Below, piece after piece: positions 20,282-28,687 of a stretch of 64,000 nucleotides of DNA. The notes beneath the pieces are model-generated. The model was not told the DNA's origin. It made no database searches and was given only the letters and a program-made list of their open reading frames with translations. Location: contig NZ_AZSJ01000003.1 of NCBI RefSeq assembly GCF_000516555.1, positions 623,185 through 687,184 on the forward strand, in the 5' to 3' direction. The position numbers and the translations under genes were made by a program. This stretch comes from Afipia sp. P52-10 (GTDB taxonomy: Bacteria > Pseudomonadota > Alphaproteobacteria > Rhizobiales > Xanthobacteraceae). Within the stretch, counting starts at the first letter, position 1. Each line of letters begins with the position of its first letter.

Positions 20282-21211
20282 ATGTCGCTGCTTTCGGTCG
20301 AAAACCTCCGCACCAGCTATACCTCGCACGGACACACCCTGCATGCAGTTGACGGCGTCTCATTGGACGTAAACGAGGACGAGACGGTCGGCCTCGTCGG
20401 CGAATCCGGCTGCGGGAAATCGACGCTTGGCAAAACCATCGTACGCTTGTTGCGACCGAGCAGCGGCTCGATACGCCTCAATGGCGAGGATATCAGCACG
20501 GCTGACGACAGATCGCTTCGCAACGTCCGCCGCTCGATACAGATGGTGTTTCAGGATCCCTTCGGTTCACTTAACCCGCGGCAGCGGGTCGCAACCATTC
20601 TCGACACACCGCTGAGAGTGCATGGCATCACCGACAAGCAGGAGCGGAAGCGACGCATCCTCGACATTACGAACCGCATAAGCATCCCGCAGGAAGCACT
20701 CAACCGCTATCCGCACGAATTCTCCGGCGGGCAGCGGCAGCGTATCGGCATCGCTCGTGCGCTGATATTGCGGCCGAAGCTGATCGTTTGCGACGAGCCT
20801 GTATCTGCGCTCGATCTCTCAATTCAGGCACAAATTCTCAACCTGCTGGTTGACCTGAAGCGCGACCTCGGCCTTTCCTATCTCTTTATTTCCCATGACC
20901 TCTCGGTGGTCCGCTATTTCGCTGATCGCGTGCTGGTCATGTATCTCGGCCGCATCGTCGAAAGCGCGGATCACGCCACACTCTGGCGCGATCCACGACA
21001 TCCCTATACGCGCGCGCTGCTGGCCTCCGTTCCGTCCGCCGGAAAAGCCGGATCAGACACTCCCGCGATCAAAGGCGAAGTTGGACGCATCGCACCCGGC
21101 GGCTGCCGGTTTCACGCTCGTTGTCCGATCGCCGTCGAACGTTGCGCCACCGACGATCCGGCCCTGCGCAAGCTCGCCGGTGGTCATGCCGTGGCCTGCC
21201 ATCTCGCATGA
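20282..21211 (+). CDS. ABC transporter ATP-binding protein, DppF-type
   Basis: A 309-aa ATPase with Walker A GESGCGKST near residue 40, Q-loop MVFQDPFGSLNP, signature FSGGQRQRIGIARAL, Walker B LIVCDEPVSALD and switch LFISHDLSVVRY. The C-terminal oligo/dipeptide domain has CRFHARCPIAVERC. It is the second ATPase of the heterodimer, 10 bp after its partner, and precedes the PLP enzyme by 33 bp, so transport and lyase functions are probably co-expressed. Confidence 0.92.
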   Translation: MSLLSVENLRTSYTSHGHTLHAVDGVSLDVNEDETVGLVGESGCGKSTLGKTIVRLLRPSSGSIRLNGEDISTADDRSLRNVRRSIQMVFQDPFGSLNPRQRVATILDTPLRVHGITDKQERKRRILDITNRISIPQEALNRYPHEFSGGQRQRIGIARALILRPKLIVCDEPVSALDLSIQAQILNLLVDLKRDLGLSYLFISHDLSVVRYFADRVLVMYLGRIVESADHATLWRDPRHPYTRALLASVPSAGKAGSDTPAIKGEVGRIAPGGCRFHARCPIAVERCATDDPALRKLAGGHAVACHLA

Positions 21212-21244
21212 GATTCAATAACAGCGACCAGATCGGGATCGACA

Positions 21245-22474
21245 ATGAACAAACTACTCGCAGGCCTCCATCCGAATCCGTTTGAGATGAGTCTGGCTAC
21301 GCTTCAATCGCGCCGCAGCGCGAAATGGAATCAATACGATCGGGACGTCCTGCCGGCCTTCGTCGCGGAGATGGACTTTTCCGTTGCAGCTCCCATCCAG
21401 GCCGCAATCGAGCGGATTGTTCAAGCTGGTGACTATGGCTATCCGATGCGTGATGGCCAGAGAGCCGGGCAGGCGCTTGCGGCCGCCTTCGCTGCGCGCA
21501 TGGAGCACCTGTACGGCTGGAAGCTCGCGCCGGAACTGGTGGTGCCGCTCTCGGATCTCGTCCAAGGGACCTATGCGCCGATCCTCGCCTTTTCCGATCC
21601 GGGAGACGGCGTCATCCTGCAGACCCCCAATTACCCGCCATTCCGCGAAGCCATCCTGTCGACCAAACGTCGCCTCATTCCTCTGCGCATGCGTGACGAC
21701 GGAAGCCGATATGCGTTCAACCTCGCCGATCTCGAACGGCAAGTTGACAAGAACACCCGCATATTCGTGCTCTGCAACCCGCAGAACCCGACAGGTCGGG
21801 TCTTCGACCGCACCGAATTGCAGTCGATTGCGCGCTTCGCGCTCGAGCACGACTTGATCGTGATCTCCGACGAGATTCACTCCGATCTCGTCTATCCAGG
21901 TCACCGGCACACGCCATTTGCGACGCTTGGCGCCGACATCGCCGCCCGCACAGTGACGCTGAACTCGGCCACCAAAAGCTTCAACATTCCGGGACTCCGC
22001 AGCGCCCTGGTTGCCTTCGGTTCCGACGAGTTACAGGCCCGCTTTCATCGGCGTATCCCACAAAAACTGACTGGGCAGAGCAACATTATCGGCATCGACG
22101 CGACGATCGCGGCCTGGAATGAGTGCAACGGCTGGCTCGACGCAGCGATGGCTCACCTCTTAAAGGCGCGCAATCGCGTCGCGCACGTTCTCGCCACGGA
22201 AGCGCCCGCCATTCACGTCCATGTACCGGAGGCCACTTATCTGGCATGGCTCGACTGCAGCGGCATCGCGATGCCAACGTCGGCCTTCCAGTTCTTTCTC
22301 GACCGGGCACGGATCGGCTTCAGCGCCGGCGAAACCTTCGATCCCGACTGCAGCCAATTCGTTCGTTTCAACTTTGCGACGTCAATGCCGATACTCGATC
22401 AGATTCTCGACCGTCTCGTCAGCGCCGTGAAATCGACACGCGGCCTTCCACCGGCACGGGCAGCCGCCCAATGA
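21245..22474 (+). CDS. MalY/PatB-family PLP-dependent aminotransferase/C-S lyase
   Basis: A 409-aa fold-type I PLP enzyme. MalY/PatB hallmarks include KWNQYDRDVLPAFVAEMDF near the N-terminus, LQTPNYPPF, NPQNPTGRVF, ISDEIHSDLVYPG and the Schiff-base lysine in NSATKSFNIPGLRSA near residue 240. Enzymes of this family cleave C-S bonds of cystathionine or cysteine conjugates to a thiol, pyruvate and ammonia; some act as transaminases. It is the last gene of the transporter operon, suggesting the imported compound yields a sulfur-containing amino acid. That substrate link is inference. Confidence 0.87.
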   Translation: MNKLLAGLHPNPFEMSLATLQSRRSAKWNQYDRDVLPAFVAEMDFSVAAPIQAAIERIVQAGDYGYPMRDGQRAGQALAAAFAARMEHLYGWKLAPELVVPLSDLVQGTYAPILAFSDPGDGVILQTPNYPPFREAILSTKRRLIPLRMRDDGSRYAFNLADLERQVDKNTRIFVLCNPQNPTGRVFDRTELQSIARFALEHDLIVISDEIHSDLVYPGHRHTPFATLGADIAARTVTLNSATKSFNIPGLRSALVAFGSDELQARFHRRIPQKLTGQSNIIGIDATIAAWNECNGWLDAAMAHLLKARNRVAHVLATEAPAIHVHVPEATYLAWLDCSGIAMPTSAFQFFLDRARIGFSAGETFDPDCSQFVRFNFATSMPILDQILDRLVSAVKSTRGLPPARAAAQ

Positions 22475-23008
22475 CCTAACCGCCTTTGCTTCATATCAAG
22501 CGTCTCACGAGCAACACCCGCTGACCCTCCCACCATAGAATGGAGGACACCACACATTCATGCCGTGCTCAAAATCGCGGGGCCTCAAAACTCAACGCGG
22601 GCGCGGAGGCCATCGTTGATCCGGCGGCCTTGGACGCGTGATCATGCAGCGCGCCTCCGGCGTCAGCGTCGGCGTTCCAGACGCTGATGCCGTGCGCTGT
22701 TCCCCGTCAAGGCGCTCCTCCTATTGTCATGCTGGCCCGCTACATCGTCGACCAACGGACTCCGGTAGCGATCGCCGGAATCGCACAGGATCATCACGAG
22801 TGCCCCGCTTTTGCCAGCTGCAGCCATCTCCGTCAGAATCGTGAATGCTGCCAATAGAGCTCGTGAAATGACCTTGAACTCACGATCTTGTGGATCGGGA
22901 TTGAACCGTACAATGCGTCTTTGAAACTGAGCGTAAGGAGCTAAACTTCGTGCTGAAGAGGGTGGCAAGCGTCAACCCGCGCATCTCAGCACATCCATCA
23001 GTGTTAGT
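22475..23008. other. 534-bp intergenic region between PLP enzyme and ssuB, no intact gene
   Basis: The two flanking genes are convergent here. Frames are short and broken; the composition near 22640-22860 hints at decayed coding sequence, but I could not recognise a family. No tRNA, array or strong intrinsic terminator seen. Confidence 0.45.
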
Positions 23009-23830
23009 TCAGATTAGCAACCGACCTAGAATCTGCCCTTCGAGGGCGGCGATTTCCGCAGACCCTCGTTGGCGCGGACGCGGCAGATCGACCGGAACAT
23101 CTAGAGAGATGCGCCCCTCCTCCAGCACGATGACGCGATCAGCCAACGCGATCGCCTCGGCCACATCATGGGTCACCAGGATTGCTGTAAAACCCTGATC
23201 GCGCCAAACCCCTTCCAGCAGCTGCTGCATGGTGATCCGCGTCAATGCATCGAGTGCACCGAGCGGCTCGTCGAACGCCAGCACCTGCGGATTGCTGACC
23301 AGCGCGCGCGCCAAGGCAACGCGTTGCTTCTGTCCGCCCGACAGAGTCGCAGGCCAATGGGCGGCCTTGTCGGTCAGTCGGACGTCAGCGAGCGCACGCT
23401 CGGCACGCGCCTTCGCATCGCTCCGCTTGCGGGCGACGCCAAGCCCTACCTCAACGTTCGATAGCACGCGCGCCCAAGGCAGCAGGCGCGGCTCCTGGAA
23501 CATCACGCGCACATTCGCTCGCGCACCGGCCTCCTGTCCGAACGCGATGCTGCCGGATTGGGGATTGTCCAGACCTGCGATCAAGCGCAGCAGCGTGCTC
23601 TTGCCACAGCCGCTGCGGCCGACAATCGCCACGAACTGACCGGCGGGAATGTGCAGGTCCACGCCTCGCAGCACCTGATTGTCGCCGAACGCTTTGCGAA
23701 GACCGCGGATCGTCAGCGTCAGACCGTGAAGATCAGCGCGCGATTGAGGCTGCGCCTCCGCGATCCTAGTCGCCCCCTCGCGCAGAGGTATGTGCGGGGC
23801 CAATGCTGTTGCGATCTGACGCGATCCCAT
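23009..23830 (-). CDS. ssuB: aliphatic sulfonate ABC transporter ATP-binding protein
   Basis: A 273-aa ATPase with an N-terminal extension before the ABC domain. Walker A is GRSGCGKST near residue 75, the Q-loop [10 protein letters not shown], the signature [15 protein letters not shown], Walker [13 protein letters not shown] and the switch [14 protein letters not shown]. The sequence is of the nitrate/taurine/sulfonate class (SsuB/TauB). I chose ATG 23830, 8 nt after the ssuC stop; the frame is open much further upstream but there it overlaps ssuC out of frame. It is the last gene of the operon. Confidence 0.9.
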   Translation of the reverse strand: MGSRQIATALAPHIPLREGATRIAEAQPQSRADLHGLTLTIRGLRKAFGDNQVLRGVDLHIPAGQFVAIVGRSGCGKSTLLRLIAGLDNPQSGSIAFGQEAGARANVRVMFQEPRLLPWARVLSNVEVGLGVARKRSDAKARAERALADVRLTDKAAHWPATLSGGQKQRVALARALVSNPQVLAFDEPLGALDALTRITMQQLLEGVWRDQGFTAILVTHDVAEAIALADRVIVLEEGRISLDVPVDLPRPRQRGSAEIAALEGQILGRLLI

Positions 23831-23838
23831 GCCGAGCC

Positions 23839-24645
23839 TCACTGTTTCTGGAAGGCTGGATGCCAGGCAAGCGTCAGGCGCTCCAGCAGCCGCGACACGC
23901 TGTCGGCCAGCTTGCCGAGCAGCGCATAGATGAGAATGCTGAGGATGACCACATCGACCAGCATGAACTCGCGCGCCTGCATCGCCATGTAACCGATACC
24001 GGATGAAGCGGCGATGGTTTCGGCGACGATGAGGGTGAGCCACATGATGCCGAGCGCAAAGCGCAGGCCGACAAAGATCGATGGCAGCGCGCCGGGAAAG
24101 ATGACACGACGAAACAGCTCGCCCCGAGACATCCCATAACTGCGCCCCATCTCGATCAGTTGCGGATCGACGGTGCGGATGCCGTGCAGCGTATTGAGGT
24201 AGATCGGAAAGAACACGCCCAACGCCACCAGAAACAGCTTGGCCGCCTCGTCGATGCCGAACCAGAGGATCACCAGCGGGATCATTGCCAGATGCGGAAC
24301 ATTGCGCACCATCTGCAGCGTCGTATCCGTTGCCCTCTCGCTGATCTTCGACAGGCCATTGGCAAGCCCGAGCGAGAAGCCGATCGAACCGCCGATCGCA
24401 AAGCCGGCAATGGCACGACCAAAGCTGACCCATATATTGTGCAGAAGCTCGCCGCTCTTGAGCAGCCTCCACCCCGCAAGCGCCACTTCGATCGGCGCCG
24501 GCAGAACACGAGCCGGAATCAATCCTGCGACAGAGGCGGCCTGCCAGGCGATCACAATCGTAATCGGCAGAATCCAGCCGACCAACGCATCAAGCTTCGG
24601 CGGACGGAAGGCGCAAATACGCGGCAGCGTGTCGGCAAGGCTCAT
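23839..24645 (-). CDS. ssuC: aliphatic sulfonate ABC transporter permease
   Basis: A 268-aa inner-membrane permease with six predicted helices, beginning with [20 protein letters not shown] near residue 24. The cytoplasmic EAA-type loop reads [17 protein letters not shown] with [12 protein letters not shown] after it. Family and context identify the SsuC component of sulfonate uptake. The ATG overlaps the ssuD stop (ATGA at 24642-24645). Confidence 0.9.
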   Translation of the reverse strand: MSLADTLPRICAFRPPKLDALVGWILPITIVIAWQAASVAGLIPARVLPAPIEVALAGWRLLKSGELLHNIWVSFGRAIAGFAIGGSIGFSLGLANGLSKISERATDTTLQMVRNVPHLAMIPLVILWFGIDEAAKLFLVALGVFFPIYLNTLHGIRTVDPQLIEMGRSYGMSRGELFRRVIFPGALPSIFVGLRFALGIMWLTLIVAETIAASSGIGYMAMQAREFMLVDVVILSILIYALLGKLADSVSRLLERLTLAWHPAFQKQ

Positions 24646-25817
24646 GACCGGGCGATCTGCTTGTCCAGAGGGCGGAAGTCGTTGGCGATGGTTTCGCCGA
24701 ACGGCCCGGTGTTCACGCGCAACGGCACGGCGGCGCTTGGCGACACCAACGACAGATGCGGGAAGACGAGTTCGGAAAAACGATACGCCTCCTCCAGATG
24801 CGGATACCCCGACAGGATGAAGGTATCGATGCCGAGCGATTGATATTCCTTGATCCGCGCGGCCACCGTCGGCCCGTCACCAACCAGCGCGGTGCCGGCG
24901 CCGCCGCGAACGAGACCCACGCCCGCCCAGAGGTTCGGGCTGATCTCGAGGTTGTCGCGACGGCCACCATGCAGCTGCGCCATGCGCTGCTGGCCGACCG
25001 AATCCATGCGAGCGAAGACCTTCTGGGCGTCCGCGATGGTCTGGTCGCTGACATGGGAGATCAGTTCGTCTGCGGCCTTCCAGGCCTCCTCGTTGGTCTC
25101 GCGGACGATCACATGCAGGCGGATGCCGAACGACAGCCTGCGCTTGCGTTGAGCGGCGATCGCCTTCACGCGATTGATCTTCTCGGCGACTTGCGCCGGC
25201 GGTTCGCCCCACGTCAGATACTTGTCCACGGTATCGACCGCGACGTCGATACCCGCATCTGACGATCCGCCGAAGTAGAGCGGCGGCCCGCCCGGCTGAT
25301 GCGGCGGAAACAGCAACCGGCCGTCCTCGATGGTGATATGCCTGCCGGAGATCGTGACGGTATCTCCGGCGAGCAGCGCGCGATAAACGCTCAAAAACTC
25401 GCGCGTCACCGCGTAACGCTCCTCGTGCGAAAGGAAGATGCCGTCGCCCTTGTTCTCGACCGGATCGCCACCGGTCACGACGTTCACCAATAAGCGGCCT
25501 TCCGATATCCGGTCCAGCGTCGCCGTCATCCGCGCAGCGACACTCGGCGATTGCAGGCCGGGCCGCACGGCCACCAGATAACGCAGTCGTCGCGTGAGGG
25601 GCGCAAGCGCAGAAGCAACGACCCAGGAGTCCTCGCAGCTGCGCCCGGTCGGCAGCAGCACGCCGAAATAGCCGAGATCATCGGTGGCCTGTGCGATTTG
25701 CTTCAGATAGCCGAGATCGACGTGACGACCACCCTTGGTCGTGCCGAGATAACGGCCATCGCCATGAGTGGGCAGGAACCAGAGAACGTTGGCGGGAGAC
25801 GACTGCCGATTGCTCAT
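24642..25817 (-). CDS. ssuD: FMNH2-dependent alkanesulfonate monooxygenase
   Basis: A 391-aa bacterial luciferase-like monooxygenase. SsuD hallmarks are [15 protein letters not shown] at the N-terminus, [32 protein letters not shown] and [13 protein letters not shown] near the C-terminus. It cleaves alkanesulfonates to sulfite and aldehyde using reduced flavin from a separate NAD(P)H reductase (SsuE), which is not encoded in this window. It overlaps both neighbours by 4 bp, so the operon is tightly coupled. Expression is expected under sulfate limitation. Confidence 0.93.
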   Translation of the reverse strand: MSNRQSSPANVLWFLPTHGDGRYLGTTKGGRHVDLGYLKQIAQATDDLGYFGVLLPTGRSCEDSWVVASALAPLTRRLRYLVAVRPGLQSPSVAARMTATLDRISEGRLLVNVVTGGDPVENKGDGIFLSHEERYAVTREFLSVYRALLAGDTVTISGRHITIEDGRLLFPPHQPGGPPLYFGGSSDAGIDVAVDTVDKYLTWGEPPAQVAEKINRVKAIAAQRKRRLSFGIRLHVIVRETNEEAWKAADELISHVSDQTIADAQKVFARMDSVGQQRMAQLHGGRRDNLEISPNLWAGVGLVRGGAGTALVGDGPTVAARIKEYQSLGIDTFILSGYPHLEEAYRFSELVFPHLSLVSPSAAVPLRVNTGPFGETIANDFRPLDKQIARS

Positions 25818-26812
25818 GAGCCGGACTTCCTGACCGCATCGGAAATGACGATCCTCTTCGGCAGCAGATTGAGGGCAAAGAACGTGTCGGCGATCCGCTG
25901 CTGCTCGGCGATGACGCCGTCGTTGATCGGCTTGATGCCGTAGCTCTGGCGTTTCAGTGCGAGTTCAAGCACCGGCACCGGCAGACCGACCGAAGGGCTC
26001 AGCTGTTCGGCAACGGCCTTGATGTTATTCTCGACCCAGCCGTCGACCTCCGACAGCTCTTTCAGCACCACGTCGATTGCTGCCTTGTCATGTTCCGCCA
26101 GCTTGCGCGATGCGAAGTAGAATTGATGGTTGGCGACGATACCGGTCCCGTCCGCCAGCGTGCGCGCTTCGGTCGCCACCTCCGCCGCCGCCTGGAACGG
26201 ATCCCAGATCACCCAGGCATCGACCGCCCCCCGCTCGAACGCAGCGCGGGCATCGGCAGGCGCGAGAAACACCGGCTCGATCTCCGAATACCGAACGCCG
26301 GCCTTCTCGAGGGCCTTCACGAGCAGGTAATGCACGTTCGACCCTTTATTGAGCGCGACCTTCTTGCCTTTCAAATCCGCCACCGTTTGCAACGTGCTGG
26401 TCTTCGGAACAAGAATGGCCTCGCCCGTCGGAGCTGGCGGCTCATAAGCCACATACACGAGCGGCGCACCCGCGGCCTGCGCGAAGATCGGCGGCGCCTC
26501 ACCGGTGTTGCCGAAATCGATTGCGCCGACGTTGAGCGCCTCGAGCAGCGGCGGCCCGGATGGAAACTCGGTCCATGTCACCTTGTAGCCGAGCGACTGC
26601 AGCTTTGCATCCAGCGTCCCCTTGCCCTTGAGGAGCACGAGCTTGCCGTATTTCTGGAAGCCGATCCGCACGACCTTGTCCTGCGCGATCGAGGCGTTCG
26701 TGCTCGCGACCATGGCGAAAGCCGCCAGCAGACCAACTGAGAGCAGGCCAACGAAGCTCGCCAGCGGCGATCCAACGATCTCCGATAACGTCACAACCCG
26801 ATGCGCATGCAT
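25814..26812 (-). CDS. ssuA: sulfonate ABC transporter substrate-binding protein, copy next to ssuD
   Basis: A 332-aa periplasmic receptor of the NMT1/SsuA class. A long N-terminus with a hydrophobic signal (about residues 19-44, ending near ASIAQ) precedes [20 protein letters not shown] and [17 protein letters not shown], typical of SsuA. The ATG at 26812 gives a rather long n-region, so a later start is possible. It overlaps ssuD by 4 bp. A second, clearly related receptor lies 40 bp upstream, so the operon encodes two receptors for one permease. Confidence 0.9.
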   Translation of the reverse strand: MHAHRVVTLSEIVGSPLASFVGLLSVGLLAAFAMVASTNASIAQDKVVRIGFQKYGKLVLLKGKGTLDAKLQSLGYKVTWTEFPSGPPLLEALNVGAIDFGNTGEAPPIFAQAAGAPLVYVAYEPPAPTGEAILVPKTSTLQTVADLKGKKVALNKGSNVHYLLVKALEKAGVRYSEIEPVFLAPADARAAFERGAVDAWVIWDPFQAAAEVATEARTLADGTGIVANHQFYFASRKLAEHDKAAIDVVLKELSEVDGWVENNIKAVAEQLSPSVGLPVPVLELALKRQSYGIKPINDGVIAEQQRIADTFFALNLLPKRIVISDAVRKSGS

Positions 26813-26851
26813 GCGCGATGTCCTTTCCTGCTTGTCATGATGTTGGATGGA

Positions 26852-27811
26852 TCAGCTCTGCGGTGGCTTCCAGACGATGTCGCGGATCGCGACCGGCTTT
26901 GGAATGAGGCCAAGCTTGTGAAAGCGATCCGCGACACCTTGCTGCGTCTCGATGATATCGTCGGTGATCGGGCCGATCAGGAAACTGGCCCGGTCCGCTG
27001 CGACCGTCTGGATGTCAAGCGGAACGCCTGTCACGCCCGCGAGCGACGTGGCGACGCTGGAGCGGTTCGCCTCCGCCCATTCCGCAGCTTCCGCGAGCTT
27101 CCTGATCACGTCGGCAAGTATAACGGGCTGCTCGCGCGCGAAGTCCTTATTGGCGATAAAGAATGAATTGGTTTTGGTGACCTCATGCGCATTAATGAGA
27201 ATGCGGCCATTCTGCTTCTTCTCACCGATCGCAAAGTACGGATCCCACACCGCCCACGCATCGATACTGCCGTTTGCGAACGCAGGACCGGCGTCCGGCG
27301 GCGTCAGATAAATCGGCGTGATGTCTTCGTAGGCAAGTCCGGCCTTTTCCAGCGCCTGAACCACGATGTTGTGCGCGCTCGACCCCTTGGTGAAGCCGAC
27401 ACGCTTGCCTTTCAGGCCAGCAACGGACTGGATCGTCGAATCGTGTGGAACGAGGATGCCCTGGCCGTTGCTGATCCGTTGACCGGCCACATAGACGATG
27501 TTCGCGTTGGCGGCTTGCGCGAAAACTGGCGGAGAATCACCGACGGCTCCGAAATCAACACTGCCGACGCTCATCGCCTCCAGCATCGGCGGGCCGGAGG
27601 TGAACTCGATCCATTTGATCTGAACGCCCTTGTCGTTGAAATATTTTTCCAGCGTGGCCTGCTGTCGGGCGATAACCAGCACGCCAGTTTTCTGATAGCC
27701 GATCCGAATTTCCTTCAAACTGCGGTTTGCCTCTCGCGCCAAAGCCAATGACGAGGCGCCGGCCAATCCCGCTGCGGCGGCGGAAAGCGCAAGAAACTGA
27801 CGACGCTTCAC
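26852..27811 (-). CDS. ssuA: sulfonate ABC transporter substrate-binding protein, first copy
   Basis: A 319-aa receptor paralogous to its neighbour: IRIGYQKTGVLVIARQQ, WIEFTSGPPMLEAMSVG and AWAVWDPYFA are SsuA-like. I chose the GTG at 27811 because GGGAG lies 6 nt upstream and the protein then begins KRRQFLALSAAAAGLAG after the initiator, a plausible Tat-like signal; the frame also has a GTG at 27838 without a ribosome site. It is the first gene of the ssu operon, so the promoter should lie in 27812-28000. Confidence 0.88.
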   Translation of the reverse strand: MKRRQFLALSAAAAGLAGASSLALAREANRSLKEIRIGYQKTGVLVIARQQATLEKYFNDKGVQIKWIEFTSGPPMLEAMSVGSVDFGAVGDSPPVFAQAANANIVYVAGQRISNGQGILVPHDSTIQSVAGLKGKRVGFTKGSSAHNIVVQALEKAGLAYEDITPIYLTPPDAGPAFANGSIDAWAVWDPYFAIGEKKQNGRILINAHEVTKTNSFFIANKDFAREQPVILADVIRKLAEAAEWAEANRSSVATSLAGVTGVPLDIQTVAADRASFLIGPITDDIIETQQGVADRFHKLGLIPKPVAIRDIVWKPPQS

Positions 27812-28084
27812 TTTGATCTCCCGTTCAAACCGCTTCACTCAGCACAATCTGTCAGCAGCAAATGATGGGATCAGCGCTTCACCATTATCAAGTCGTCCAG
27901 GAAAATAACGACGCGCGTCCTCTTCGTACAATGTTGCGCACTATAGAAATTGCCGCCAACGCGACTCTCGTGGGAGCAATCGCCTACGCGCTGCGCGCCA
28001 CCGAAGGGCCGGCGTGTACGCGCCGCGATAGCGCGCTGCGGGGTGCCGTTCAGCAGATGGCGAGTTCGGACCGCCCCTCGCACT

Positions 28085-28513
28085 GTGTATGCACTCGCGC
28101 TTTATTTCAGACACCCGCCGATCGGACGTCGCGCGCGTAAATGGGCGGATATCGAGATCGGTGCGGGTAAAGTCGTTCACAAGAAAACCAGAGAAGCTCT
28201 CCGCATTCCCATGCACCCGGAACTGCTAGGCGCTTTGAAGCCATCAGACGTCGGGACGAATACGTGGTGCTAACGCAGCACGGCAGACCGTTCAGCATAA
28301 AAGCATCGGCATACGAACGCAGGAATGGACGGCTGCTGCAGGTCTCGCGCCGGGGCATACGCGCAGGGCAAGATGCTCGCTGAGAAGAGCACCACGACTC
28401 GCCAGATCATGACGATCTGGGTCACGACGACGTACGCCAAGCTGTACACGTAGGAAGCTGAGCATCGGCGGCGCGCTGCCGATGCCATGAAGAAAGTTGT
28501 CGAAGCCAGCTAA
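28085..28513 (+). pseudogene. decayed tyrosine recombinase (integrase) C-terminal fragment
   Basis: One frame gives ALALYF, KWADIEIGAGKVV, HKKTREALRIPMHPELLGAL and LTQHGRPFSIKA, matching the catalytic domain of phage-type tyrosine recombinases up to the beta-hairpin region. After a frameshift near 28330 the similarity continues as KMLAEKSTTRQIMTIWVTTTY, with a stop before EAEHRRRAADAMKKVVEAS. The usual GH box is lost (WVTTTY in place of the normal GHKTL pattern). The gene is plainly dead and lies about 70 bp outside the left attachment repeat of the 11.65-kb element, so it is probably left from an earlier insertion. Confidence 0.65.
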
Positions 28514-28582
28514 ACGGCGCGGCGAACCGCGTGACTAAACTCTCTGGCTAACCACACTGCATCTTCTTGAGATGTAAGAACT

Positions 28583-28600
28583 TTGGCGCTCCCTAGGGGA
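28583..28600. repeat. left attachment-site repeat (attL) of the tRNA-Glu element
   Basis: TTGGCGCTCCCTAGGGGA at 28583-28600 is identical to 40220-40237, which is the 3' end of tRNA-Glu including the encoded CCA. Extending two bases left gives one mismatch in 20. It is the standard footprint of tyrosine-integrase insertion into a tRNA gene. Confidence 0.85.
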
Positions 28601-28687
28601 CGCGTCGGACTATCGCAGAAACTCGCATAAAACAGGCACAAATCAGTACGTCTGCTGCGCGAGTGATACCACCAGTGGCTACCACTT

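Noticed and set aside
22703..22720. GGCGCTCC near 22707 as another att copy
   Set aside because: Only about 8 bp match the att core and the flanks differ; probably chance.
23831..24472. N-terminal extension of ssuB
   Set aside because: The frame is open but overlaps ssuC in another frame and is Arg/His-rich; the normal SsuB length is reached from the ATG at 23830.
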